From positions 1 through 24,865 of the IMG/VR virus record IMGVR_UViG_3300017917_000682: DNA of 24,865 nt; one strand, 5' to 3'. The notes below the pieces were generated by a model. It was not told the DNA's origin. It saw only the letters and a program-made list of their open reading frames with translations, and ran no database searches. The stretch is from a virus. Below are positions 1 through 6,119 of the stretch, one piece after another; the stretch's first letter is position 1; the number at the start of each line of letters is the position of its first letter. The translations under genes were made by a program, and so were the position numbers.

Positions 1-167
1 GCACGTACATCTCCACATAGTTCCTCGCCAGCTATTTTTGCTGAGGTATATATTGTGTAGTGTGTAGGTAGAGAGTATATTCCCATATTAACAAGTCTAG
101 GGTCTGTAGCCATTGATCCTGTTAGTGTAACATCTATAACCAGATTATCTTTTAACCAGGCTTTCAT
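1..167 (-). CDS. Partial gene of unknown function, runs off left edge
   Basis: An open frame starts with ATG at 165-167, 4 nt after the stop of the DUF5522-like gene, and stays open for 55 codons to the window edge. The visible N-terminus begins MKAWLKDNLVIDVTLTG and has no signal peptide or recognisable motif. Same-strand placement and tight spacing make it the next gene of the leftward operon. Only the N-terminus is visible, so no function is offered. Confidence 0.6.
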   Translation of the reverse strand, partial: MKAWLKDNLVIDVTLTGSMATDPRLVNMGIYSLPTHYTIYTSAKIAGEELCGDVR

Positions 168-171
168 TTCA

Positions 172-399
172 TCATGAAGGAAGAACCTGGGTTTGTCCCC
201 TTCCTTCCGGTCTTTCATTATATCTGTTATCATTTTCTAGGATAGTGTTTCCTTTAGTGTGTGGTTTAGTATAAGGACAATGCCGGCAACCTTTACCGCA
301 GCAGCTTCCACGTTTAATATGGAAAGCTGCTGTCAGTACTATTTTACCATTCTCCTCATAGTAATCTTCAGAGGGTTTTAGTATCGGTTGCATTTTCAT
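172..399 (-). CDS. Small Cys-rich DUF5522-like protein
   Basis: A 75-residue protein beginning MKMQPILKPSEDYYEENG. It carries the pattern DYYEENGKIVLTAAFH followed by RGSCCGKGCRHCPY, a compact CCxxxCxxC cluster likely to bind zinc or another metal. This matches my memory of the small DUF5522 family, common in Bacteroidota and of unknown role. The start at 399 is chosen because family members begin just before the LK...DYY block; the frame is open to an ATG at 426. The gene overlaps the 3' end of thyX by 32 nt, so the two are probably translated from one message. The residues after the Cys cluster are polar and look disordered. Confidence 0.7.
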   Translation of the reverse strand: MKMQPILKPSEDYYEENGKIVLTAAFHIKRGSCCGKGCRHCPYTKPHTKGNTILENDNRYNERPEGRGQTQVLPS

Positions 400-1045
400 A
401 TCCAAAAGCCAGAAGGGAATGTTCAAACGGATTACCAGGAATATTCTGTACCTGCTCTAACATCTGCTGAGCAATGTGACGGATCTCTACTTGGGCGTGT
501 TCATCATTACGTAACTTCTGGAAATGCATAAAGCTTCTGAAGTTAAACTGCACATCAGCTGTAATCTGAGAGTTATATGTCTTAAAGAACCTGGCGGATT
601 CTTTAGCTCGTTTACGACCTAAGATAGGGGTGAGATCTTCCAGAGCTTTGTGATATAGACGATTGCCGTAGTTACTATACTCTTGCAGTACGGTCATCCA
701 ATCTTTTCCCTGGAGATGTTCCATAGTGCATGGAATATCTTTCCAGTCTTCAGGTAGGTAAAGCTTATCTTCTTTAAGCTCTTTATACCTGGCAGATTCT
801 GCGTTTACTGATACACCTACACGGTGTTTCAGAATGTGTATATGTGATGCTATATCAGTGGTAACTAGAAAGTGTAGCGTGCTTTTCTCAAACGGAGTAT
901 GATGTCCTTCAAACGCCAGCATTTTAAGAAGAGCAGGTACCCGGTCTTTTTTCTGATCATAGTCACGGCTGGTGGATGTCCATGCAGACATGGCGTGACA
1001 AGTATCTCCCCCATAATACCCTAATAACTCAACTGAGTTCTGCAT
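368..1045 (-). CDS. thyX: Flavin-dependent thymidylate synthase ThyX
   Basis: ThyX converts dUMP to dTMP using FAD, NADPH and methylene-tetrahydrofolate, feeding dTTP synthesis with the dNMP kinase encoded at 5301-6119. The 225-residue length fits the family. The ThyX signature is at residues 73-87 (KHRVGVSVNAESARY), with Lys for the first Arg and one extra residue before the Ser compared with the textbook RHRX7S motif. The C-terminal LRNDEHAQVEIR block (FAD/dUMP site) is present. The start at 1045 is chosen because similarity to the duplicated upstream copy (1621-1679) begins exactly at this ATG; in-frame ATGs at 1063 and 1069 lie inside the HNH gene. The protein looks intact and probably active even though its original 5' end was invaded by the HNH gene. 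Confidence 0.93.
   Translation of the reverse strand: MQNSVELLGYYGGDTCHAMSAWTSTSRDYDQKKDRVPALLKMLAFEGHHTPFEKSTLHFLVTTDIASHIHILKHRVGVSVNAESARYKELKEDKLYLPEDWKDIPCTMEHLQGKDWMTVLQEYSNYGNRLYHKALEDLTPILGRKRAKESARFFKTYNSQITADVQFNFRSFMHFQKLRNDEHAQVEIRHIAQQMLEQVQNIPGNPFEHSLLAFGYENATDTKTL
987..1045 (-). repeat. thyX 5' end, functional downstream copy of a 59-nt duplication
   Basis: This segment encodes MQNSVELLGYYGGDTCHAMS, the N-terminus of the intact ThyX. It aligns without gaps to 1621-1679; by hand about 40 of 59 bases and 15 of 20 residues match. The 11 bases gacatggcgtg at the junction end are identical. The divergence is far above that of a fresh duplication. Confidence 0.85.
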
Positions 1046-1679
1046 AATATTGTCTTTTTTCATTATCAAACTTGATTATTCCTTTCTGTACTAGTTCAAA
1101 CGCCAAAGCTTCTAGTTGACTGTGGATACTTCTATGCTCAGATTCAGAAGAATAAAGTAGAAGATTGTCTAAGCTATTGTTTAGCTTGTTACCATCTATA
1201 TGGTGAACACCTTCTCCAACACCTGTTTTACTTCTATTTAATGGTCTTCCTATATGCTGTTCCATTATGTAAAGGTGCTCAGGTCTATAAGAGACCCAAC
1301 CTTCTGTTGTATCTTCAGCTATGTTTATACACCTGTAACCTCTATTGCTGATGTACTGGTTACCTTTGTATCTAGGGTTGTTAGCTCCTTTCATAGCGTC
1401 CCAACTTTTGCCTTTATTCCAAGGTGATTTACCTTTTCGGTATGTGTTACCAACATTGTTTTTAACAGTACGAGTAAGTTTATGAGTAACTTTAGCTCGT
1501 GTCATGATAGCATCCCAGGATCTATTAGGTAAACCTTCAAGAATCAAACCTTTGGAACTTGTAGCGTAATGTTCTATAAGAAAAGCATCTTCTTCAGAAG
1601 TCCAGCTGTTTTTACGTTTTGACATGGCGTGCTCTTTATCTCCTCCATACCAGCCCAGTAGTTCTACAGTATTATTCAT
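1029..1679 (-). CDS. HNH homing endonuclease fused in frame to a ThyX N-terminal remnant
   Basis: The 216-residue frame has three parts. Residues 1-20 copy the ThyX N-terminus. Residues 25-70 form a Myb/SANT-like DNA-binding helix-turn-helix (SWTSEEDAFLIEHY, then LPNRSWDAIMTRAKV). After a PWNKGK element reminiscent of NUMOD3 comes an HNH domain with VHHIDGNKLNNSLDNLLLYS and a trailing SEHRSIH. Such proteins cut an allele lacking the insert and spread by repair. The frame opens at 1679, overlapping the HAD gene by 8 nt, so it inherits the old thyX start. An internal ATG at 1625 (ThyX Met19) could give a 198-residue protein without the leader. Its 3' end overlaps the new thyX start. It is neither an intein nor a simple intron ORF, because thyX restarts from its own beginning downstream. 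Confidence 0.88.
   Translation of the reverse strand: MNNTVELLGWYGGDKEHAMSKRKNSWTSEEDAFLIEHYATSSKGLILEGLPNRSWDAIMTRAKVTHKLTRTVKNNVGNTYRKGKSPWNKGKSWDAMKGANNPRYKGNQYISNRGYRCINIAEDTTEGWVSYRPEHLYIMEQHIGRPLNRSKTGVGEGVHHIDGNKLNNSLDNLLLYSSESEHRSIHSQLEALAFELVQKGIIKFDNEKRQYYAELS
1621..1679 (-). repeat. thyX 5' remnant, upstream copy of the 59-nt duplication
   Basis: It encodes MNNTVELLGWYGGDKEHAMS, matching the start of ThyX. Similarity ends exactly after ATGTC, where the HNH-specific sequence begins. This copy keeps an 8-nt overlap with the upstream HAD gene, as expected for the ancestral thyX start, so it is probably the original 5' end and the downstream copy the newcomer. Confidence 0.85.
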
Positions 1680-2064
1680 TGTTGGCTTCTTTTAGTAAAC
1701 GTTCACACTCAGCTTTCCACATAGTATTGTCTACATTTACCATGGGTACATTTAGCATGTGTATCTTGGCATGTTTAAATTCATCTGGGTTATCATCTAG
1801 GTGCCAGATAAAGTTTGTGCCTTTTAAATACGTGTGCTTCCATTCCATACAGGTGAAGCGTACTTTCCAGCGGGGAATACCGAGACGGTCTACTACTTCC
1901 CAGAGGTCATCCAGGGTGGGGTTGAAGCCATACTTGTGTTTGTGGTTCTCGTCCCAGCGGGTAGTTACTACCCAGACGTCCACACCTTTGCTGATTAGTT
2001 CAGCTGCAAAATCTTGTACCTGTTTAAATTCCAGGGTACCGTCAAAGTCAAATGATACTTTCAT
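1672..2064 (-). CDS. HAD-superfamily phosphatase-like protein
   Basis: A 130-residue protein opening MKVSFDFDGTLE, the HAD motif I with nucleophile and acid/base Asp. Motif II is the Thr of VWVVTTRWDE and motif IV is IWHLDDNPDE. The small size implies no large cap domain. HAD enzymes of this size remove phosphate from nucleotides or nucleic-acid ends; beside ThyX a nucleotide substrate is plausible, but the substrate cannot be read from sequence. The start at 2064 is preferred over one at 2091 because it places motif I at residues 5-10 and makes an ATGA overlap with the 38-residue membrane peptide upstream. Its stop overlaps the ThyX remnant/HNH start. Confidence 0.82.
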   Translation of the reverse strand: MKVSFDFDGTLEFKQVQDFAAELISKGVDVWVVTTRWDENHKHKYGFNPTLDDLWEVVDRLGIPRWKVRFTCMEWKHTYLKGTNFIWHLDDNPDEFKHAKIHMLNVPMVNVDNTMWKAECERLLKEANNE

Positions 2065-2177
2065 AGAATGGATTTTAAGACCCAGCTCCATAGTTTGAAG
2101 CTGAGATAGATAACAACGGACCAGGTAATAATGAAGGCCCAGTTGAGGTTTAGAATACGGATTAAAAACTGTTTCAT
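2061..2177 (-). CDS. 38-residue single-span membrane peptide
   Basis: A short frame begins one base after the stop of the 89-residue gene and ends in an ATGA overlap with the HAD gene, which is strong positional support. It begins MKQFLIRILNLNW and has one hydrophobic helix (WAFIITWSVVIYLSF) followed by a short basic tail. It is probably an inner-membrane peptide. The function is unknown, with no motif beyond the membrane span. Confidence 0.68.
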   Translation of the reverse strand: MKQFLIRILNLNWAFIITWSVVIYLSFKLWSWVLKSIL

Positions 2178-2178
2178 A

Positions 2179-2448
2179 TTATTCTGTCTCTTCTGATATG
2201 ATGGTACCGTACTGTTCTGCTGCTTTAGGATTTCTTCTAAGGAATATCTTGTAAGCTGTTTGGAACCGGTTCAGTTCAATCTGGCATGGATAGTTTTCAT
2301 CATACAAGGAGTCCACCTTATGCTGAAGGGTGTTTACTTCTTGCTGGAGTTTTGGTACTTGATTGGTCTGTTTTTTTAAGTCATAGAGACTAAAGAGAAG
2401 TACACCTATAGTGATTATAGTCACTAGGGGGGTGATATACTTTTTCAT
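2179..2448 (-). CDS. Membrane-anchored coiled-coil protein, unknown function
   Basis: An 89-residue protein. Residues 5-22 form an N-terminal membrane segment (ITPLVTIITIGVLLFSLY), then come a heptad-like stretch (LQQEVNTLQHKVDSLYDE) and a polar C-terminus ending NPKAAEQYGTIISEETE. That tail resembles one I recall from small membrane proteins of other Bacteroidota phages, also without known role. The topology is probably N-in with the coiled coil in the periplasm. The start makes an ATGA overlap with the upstream gene. A spanin-like role cannot be excluded, but the gene is far from the lysis cassette and on the other strand. Confidence 0.75.
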   Translation of the reverse strand: MKKYITPLVTIITIGVLLFSLYDLKKQTNQVPKLQQEVNTLQHKVDSLYDENYPCQIELNRFQTAYKIFLRRNPKAAEQYGTIISEETE

Positions 2449-2720
2449 AGAAATATGGATTTAGAACATTTACTGATCAGCTCTTCATCTTCTGGTTTTT
2501 TCTTGCTGATCCTGCAGGCTACTTCTTTTCCGTAGGAAGGAGAGTAGATCCTGGTTTTAGATACACATCGGTTGTGTACCTGGTTGGGTGTCACTCCAAG
2601 CTTGTGTGCTGCTTTAGCACAATTGATATAAACACCTATTAACTTCTGAAACTCTGGGTCGTAAACTTTAATACACGTATCCTTGTGTAGTCCGTTCAAA
2701 TCGTCTTTTAATGTAATCAT
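2445..2720 (-). CDS. Small protein with a possible helix-turn-helix, unknown function
   Basis: A 91-residue protein from MITLKDDLNG. The middle part (YINCAKAAHKLGVTPNQVHNR) has the look of the small helix-turn-helix found in NUMOD1-type DNA-binding modules of homing nucleases, followed by a basic region ending in Ser/Lys. No nuclease motif is present. An upstream in-frame ATG at 2744 exists, but the predicted promoter ends only 2 nt from it, so 2720 leaves a leader of about 20 nt like the other promoters here. It is the first gene after the terminator at 2781-2803 and probably starts a new transcript. It could be a regulator or a nuclease remnant. Confidence 0.65.
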   Translation of the reverse strand: MITLKDDLNGLHKDTCIKVYDPEFQKLIGVYINCAKAAHKLGVTPNQVHNRCVSKTRIYSPSYGKEVACRISKKKPEDEELISKCSKSIFL

Positions 2721-2745
2721 ATCCTGTCTGTAGAACTTACGCATG

Positions 2746-2777
2746 TAAAGTTATAGAACTTATAGAACATCTACAAA
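2746..2777 (-). promoter_or_regulatory. Candidate Bacteroidota-type promoter
   Basis: On the minus strand TTTG (2774-2777), 20 nt, then TAACTTTA (2746-2753) fit the Bacteroidota pattern TTTG-N19-21-TAnnTTTG with one mismatch. It lies between a terminator and the 2445-2720 gene. The upstream TTTG is part of the TTTGTAGA word recurring in this phage's intergenic regions. Confidence 0.55.
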
Positions 2778-2780
2778 TAG

Positions 2781-2803
2781 AAAAGCCGGGTTATTTTCCC
2801 GGC
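2781..2803 (-). terminator. Intrinsic terminator
   Basis: Read leftwards, a perfect 6-bp stem GCCGGG/CCCGGC (2798-2803 with 2785-2790), a 7-nt A/T loop and a TTTT run form a rho-independent terminator. The stop codon of the 84-residue gene lies in the loop, so the terminator overlaps the gene's end. Confidence 0.8.
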
Positions 2804-3045
2804 TCTTCATCTGGTATTTTACTGTGGTCAAAGTTGTAGGAGGTATCTAAGAGCTGCTTGTAATACTCCATCTCTAGACTGTCCTTCTTATACAGGATCT
2901 GGTTATGACTTGGTTTCATATCATACCTATCTGTCTGGGTTGCATAGTTCAGCGTCCAGAAGAACAAGATAATCAGCCCAACAGCTGTTAATGCAATAGC
3001 TGTAGCTTTTAAGACATCTGTCAATACTTTAAATGGTTGATTCAT
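2791..3045 (-). CDS. Small membrane-anchored protein, unknown function
   Basis: An 84-residue protein. An amphipathic N-terminus (MNQPFKVLTDVLKAT) leads into one hydrophobic span (ALTAVGLIILFFWTLNY, about residues 18-34). A charged soluble tail ends DHSKIPDEEPGK. It is probably anchored in the inner membrane. It overlaps the upstream zinc-ribbon gene by 17 nt and ends in the loop of an intrinsic terminator, making it the last gene of this leftward unit. No family recognised. Confidence 0.72.
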   Translation of the reverse strand: MNQPFKVLTDVLKATAIALTAVGLIILFFWTLNYATQTDRYDMKPSHNQILYKKDSLEMEYYKQLLDTSYNFDHSKIPDEEPGK

Positions 3046-3259
3046 AGTATATGTTTCTTACTTTTTCACCCAGCTCCATGTTATTAGGAGTGGATTTAAT
3101 CAATGATTCTGGTATAGCAATATGTCTACGGTTGGTTCCCTGGTCATAACAGGAACGGCATAACTGACCGGCCCCTTCTATATAACCGATACGCTGGTCA
3201 ATGTGTGTGGTTTCTTCGTAGGGAGTCTCAGCTCCACATAGGATACAAGAGTCTTTCAT
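3029..3259 (-). CDS. Small zinc-ribbon-like protein
   Basis: A 76-residue protein with two Cys pairs, CILC at residues 5-8 and CRSC at about 34-37, separated by a polar stretch (THIDQRIGYIEGAGQ). The pattern is a CxxC...CxxC ribbon likely to hold one zinc ion, as in small nucleic-acid-binding or regulatory proteins. The C-terminus is helical with no further motif. The start lies 1 nt after the upstream stop and the end overlaps the following membrane-protein gene, supporting coupled translation. The partner or target is unknown. Confidence 0.7.
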   Translation of the reverse strand: MKDSCILCGAETPYEETTHIDQRIGYIEGAGQLCRSCYDQGTNRRHIAIPESLIKSTPNNMELGEKVRNIYYESTI

Positions 3260-3260
3260 G

Positions 3261-3485
3261 TTATTCGGATTCTGTAGTTAAATCAAACTGGTCACCAATA
3301 GCCCTGATGGTTTTACCCAGCATCTTAGCCAGGTTTTTTACGGCTTCAGGCTCTAAAGAGTTAAGCCACTCGTCCTGCTTTTCTTCAGGGCAGTCTTCAA
3401 AGCAGGTAGGTTGTCTGCTTTCTTCATCTTCAAACTTGTGGAAGATGTAAATACCGCTAAGGGATCTTCTATTTACTGTACTCAT
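3261..3485 (-). CDS. Small acidic protein, unknown function
   Basis: A 74-residue acidic protein (FEDEESRQPTCFEDCPEEKQ, then an amphipathic helix EWLNSLEPEAVKNLAKMLGKTI and the tail DQFDLTTESE). I recall similar short proteins in related phages but know no function. It overlaps the metallophosphoesterase by ATGA, so it is translationally coupled. The CFEDC pair could bind metal, though two Cys alone are weak evidence. Confidence 0.7.
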   Translation of the reverse strand: MSTVNRRSLSGIYIFHKFEDEESRQPTCFEDCPEEKQDEWLNSLEPEAVKNLAKMLGKTIRAIGDQFDLTTESE

Positions 3486-4171
3486 AGTGTAAAAATATTT
3501 CCGTAAGATGTCAGCCCTTTATCAAAGCGTCCGTCCCAGACGCAGGCTGCGTTAGAAAAGATTGTAGGGCTGTCACCATAGGTAGACATTCCTTGGTTGG
3601 TTTCTACACCATCCATGTTGTGGATGTGACCAAAACACATAGCTTTAAGATTGAGCCTGTTTCTGATCTGTTTACCCAGGGCACTGCATCCGCAGAACTC
3701 TAGAGCTCCATACCTGTCAAAGCTTAGATCTCTATACCCTTTGGGAGGGCCGTGAACTATCAATACATCAGTGTCATCTGGAATAGTTTCCCAAACACGG
3801 TTGATCTTTTCACGGGCTTTCATAAAAGCCCACGAACCAAACGTAGGAGTGTGAGGAGATCCCCAGAATTTAATACCGTCTATAGTGGTAGCTGCATTCT
3901 CCAGGTAGATAATACCTGCCTGGGCAAAGTCTCCGGGCGTCACCATACGTCTTTCTATAGAAGTATCATGATTACCAGCTACGTAGATTTTATGCTTAAC
4001 AGGAACATCTTTATACCAGTCAATGAAGTTTCTCACCTCTGGTTCGTTTCTATAAGGATCCAACCAGTTAGAACAGTCCCCACTGTGGACTACTACATCT
4101 ATGTCTTTAAAGCGTTCATTTGGAAATGAACTGTGAAACCCATGGGTGTCACTGATGTGAAGGATTTTCAT
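3482..4171 (-). CDS. Calcineurin-like metallophosphoesterase
   Basis: A 229-residue single-domain phosphoesterase with the full two-metal signature: D8-x-H10 (ISDTH), G31-D32 (HSGD), G66-N-H-D69 (AGNHD), H140 (IVHGPP) and G181-H-x-H184 (FGHIH). Such enzymes cleave phosphomono- or diesters, for example on nucleotides, nucleic-acid ends or signalling molecules. The substrate cannot be read from sequence. There is no signal peptide, so it should act in the cytoplasm. Metallophosphatases are regular members of the replication/nucleotide region of crAss-like phages, which fits the neighbours here. It overlaps the next gene by ATGA. Confidence 0.9.
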   Translation of the reverse strand: MKILHISDTHGFHSSFPNERFKDIDVVVHSGDCSNWLDPYRNEPEVRNFIDWYKDVPVKHKIYVAGNHDTSIERRMVTPGDFAQAGIIYLENAATTIDGIKFWGSPHTPTFGSWAFMKAREKINRVWETIPDDTDVLIVHGPPKGYRDLSFDRYGALEFCGCSALGKQIRNRLNLKAMCFGHIHNMDGVETNQGMSTYGDSPTIFSNAACVWDGRFDKGLTSYGNIFTL

Positions 4172-4183
4172 AAGAGTAAAGGA

Positions 4184-4468
4184 TTATTTGTTTGGATCAA
4201 AGTCACTGTGTTTTAAACCCCACATTAGTGAACACATGCTAGCTTCCCGTTCAGCTATTTTGGCTGGATAACGGAACCGTGTCTTGAAGAAATCTTTCAT
4301 CCACTTCTTCCATTCTGTGTCCTGGTCTACTGTCATAGTCCATTCAGTGTACCAGTTGTCCTTACGGTCTTTTATATCCTGGTATGAGACATCATGACCT
4401 GCTATTTCAAACATCTTGTTGATGATGATTTCTACAGTTTCTTCTGGTGTAGGTCTTCTCTTTCTCAT
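4184..4468 (-). CDS. Protein of unknown function, Trp-rich
   Basis: A 94-residue protein starting MRKRRPTPEETVEIIINKMF with a mainly helical middle and several aromatics (NWYTEWTMT, TEWKKWMKDFFKTRFRYP). The C-terminus has a short Cys/Met/Trp stretch and ends SDFDPNK. There is no membrane span and no catalytic motif. It lies 3 nt after the radical SAM gene and 12 nt before the metallophosphoesterase, in one leftward unit. Aromatic/basic content could suit nucleic-acid or protein binding, but no family is recognised. Confidence 0.72.
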   Translation of the reverse strand: MRKRRPTPEETVEIIINKMFEIAGHDVSYQDIKDRKDNWYTEWTMTVDQDTEWKKWMKDFFKTRFRYPAKIAEREASMCSLMWGLKHSDFDPNK

Positions 4469-4471
4469 AGT

Positions 4472-5326
4472 TTAGAATATATACCGGATACCTGCGGGAT
4501 TAAAGTATTCACTGTACAGACTGGTGAACTCATGGATCATCTGTTTCTTCAGCTGCCACTTGTAACGGATGTTATCAGGGGCGTAATGGGAGTCTTTAGA
4601 TTCCTGTATATCAGGACGCCATAATAGATCCCTTACCGGCTGGCTGTTACGCTCATGCTGGTGAATGTTATGGGTCAAGAATATACATTCACTCTTGGTT
4701 TCTATACCTGCAGCTTTGATCTCTTTAAAGAGCTTACGGTATTCATCCAACCATCCGTCTGTATAGATGATTGGGGAGAAGTTGATGTGTACCTCCATGT
4801 GATCTTGTAACCTAGGTATACTCCATATACGTTCTTCTATGGTGTCTGTATTGGGCTCTAGTACATCAGAGTATTTCTGAGGCATCAGGCTTACGCGTAT
4901 GCGGTGCTTGTCTGGAACCAAACAGTAGACAGCCGGGTTAAACATCGTGGGATACTTGGTGGCAAACGTACTCTTGGCCATAGAGTCTTTGTACGAGAAG
5001 TAATCAAAGACCTCTTGCCAGTTGTAGTGTTTGGTCATCAGGGCAACGTCTGTACTACAGCCAATATCTATAACGTAGTACTTATCATCACACTGGTTGG
5101 GTGTTTTAGGCCAGTGTTGCCGGCCCACCCATTCATTAATAGAATGTAGAATATCAGATGTATTCTCGTTTATATACACCTTGTCATGGTTGTACCGTCC
5201 TACATAACAGTAGGATTTCATACAGCCACCAAGGCACCCGTAAATGAAGTTTGGGCTAACTGCATCCGAACTTCTTCCATTCTCTCGGGTGATAAGAGTT
5301 TTAGTTTTCTGTGGGATCATTTTCAT
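4472..5326 (-). CDS. Spore photoproduct lyase-like radical SAM protein
   Basis: A 284-residue protein resembling the spore-photoproduct-lyase branch of radical SAM enzymes, which use a 4Fe-4S cluster and S-adenosylmethionine to make a deoxyadenosyl radical and, in the classical enzyme, repair UV-damaged thymine dimers. The likely cluster ligands are C31, C35 and C40 in YGCLGGCMKSYCYVGR, a CX3CX4C spacing one residue longer at the end than the usual CX3CX2Y/FC pattern. A later DIGCSTDVALM block resembles the SAM-binding region. The start is the ATG at 5326; an upstream TTG at 5332 is less likely. It overlaps the dNMP kinase gene by 26 nt. DNA repair or modification of a pyrimidine base is plausible given the ThyX/dNMP kinase neighbours, but the substrate is inferred. 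Confidence 0.75.
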   Translation of the reverse strand: MKMIPQKTKTLITRENGRSSDAVSPNFIYGCLGGCMKSYCYVGRYNHDKVYINENTSDILHSINEWVGRQHWPKTPNQCDDKYYVIDIGCSTDVALMTKHYNWQEVFDYFSYKDSMAKSTFATKYPTMFNPAVYCLVPDKHRIRVSLMPQKYSDVLEPNTDTIEERIWSIPRLQDHMEVHINFSPIIYTDGWLDEYRKLFKEIKAAGIETKSECIFLTHNIHQHERNSQPVRDLLWRPDIQESKDSHYAPDNIRYKWQLKKQMIHEFTSLYSEYFNPAGIRYIF

Positions 5327-6119
5327 GTACAAGGATTCCAGCTTGAGACAATACTTCTCTGGTCATGTTTACTAGATCTTCCAGACTTCCGTCATTATTA
5401 ATGACATAGTCAAAGTCATAGTCATCCAGCCCCACTTCAGATGCGTGACTGTTAACAGGTTTTACACCAGGGCGTTCAACGCGTATGAGGATACCGCCAG
5501 CTTTCTTAATAGCTTTTGCTTCATTAGGAAATCGGGTGTCTGTAATGATCCAGTTGTCACAGTCCCATCCACCGGGTGCACGGTCTGCTGGTACACATTT
5601 GTAGTCAGCCATAAGAGCGTTCACCCATACATTAGTATGAAGTCCTTCACGCAGACCATCTGTACCTAGCTTTTGTAAGAAGTCTCGTACACTTGTTTGT
5701 TGCATCTCAACTACATATTCCATTCTGAATACACCGTATGCATTAACTAAATGTGGTATATCAGCTTCAGCTTCTTCTTTGGAACTATATCTTCCTTTTT
5801 TAAACATAAGTTTACCATTACTGATAACTGATATAGTCCAGAAGTCCCACTCAGGACCAAGGTTGGTCTTCTTAAACTCCTGGTCTTCAAACCTGCTGAA
5901 GTGTACGCCAAGAATTATAGAAGCTACTTGCTTTAGTTTACCAGCCCACTTCTTGATTTCCCAGTCAGAATAGTACTCAAGCTTGTGATCATACTTTTGT
6001 TTGTCACTTAGGATATCTTCTATAGGTGTATCCTGTAGTTGTGGACAGTTTAGATACTGAATGATAGTACCCACTGTATCTTTTCCGGATCCTGCATATC
6101 CGTTAATACCTATAATCAT
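5301..6119 (-). CDS. Deoxynucleoside monophosphate kinase
   Basis: A P-loop kinase opening MIIGINGYAGSGKDT (Walker A residues 7-15), with the lid/substrate region FLQKLGTDGLREGLHTNVW and the conserved IITDTRFPNEAKAI, as in T4 gp1-type dNMP kinases. It would phosphorylate dNMPs, including the dTMP made by ThyX, to dNDPs for phage DNA synthesis in the cytoplasm. At 272 residues it is slightly longer than typical because of an insertion at about residues 85-125 (WDFWTISVISNGKLMFKKGR). The start ATG overlaps the upstream stop by one base (TAATG). The C-terminus has an acidic SHASEVGLDDYDFDYVINND block common to the family. Confidence 0.88.
   Translation of the reverse strand: MIIGINGYAGSGKDTVGTIIQYLNCPQLQDTPIEDILSDKQKYDHKLEYYSDWEIKKWAGKLKQVASIILGVHFSRFEDQEFKKTNLGPEWDFWTISVISNGKLMFKKGRYSSKEEAEADIPHLVNAYGVFRMEYVVEMQQTSVRDFLQKLGTDGLREGLHTNVWVNALMADYKCVPADRAPGGWDCDNWIITDTRFPNEAKAIKKAGGILIRVERPGVKPVNSHASEVGLDDYDFDYVINNDGSLEDLVNMTREVLSQAGILVHENDPTEN

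Noticed and set aside
987-1679. Group I intron or intein in thyX
   Set aside because: An intein would start with Cys or Ser and rejoin the reading frame; the HNH frame ends in a stop and thyX restarts from its own first codon. For an intron, exon 2 would have to skip a complete second thyX start.
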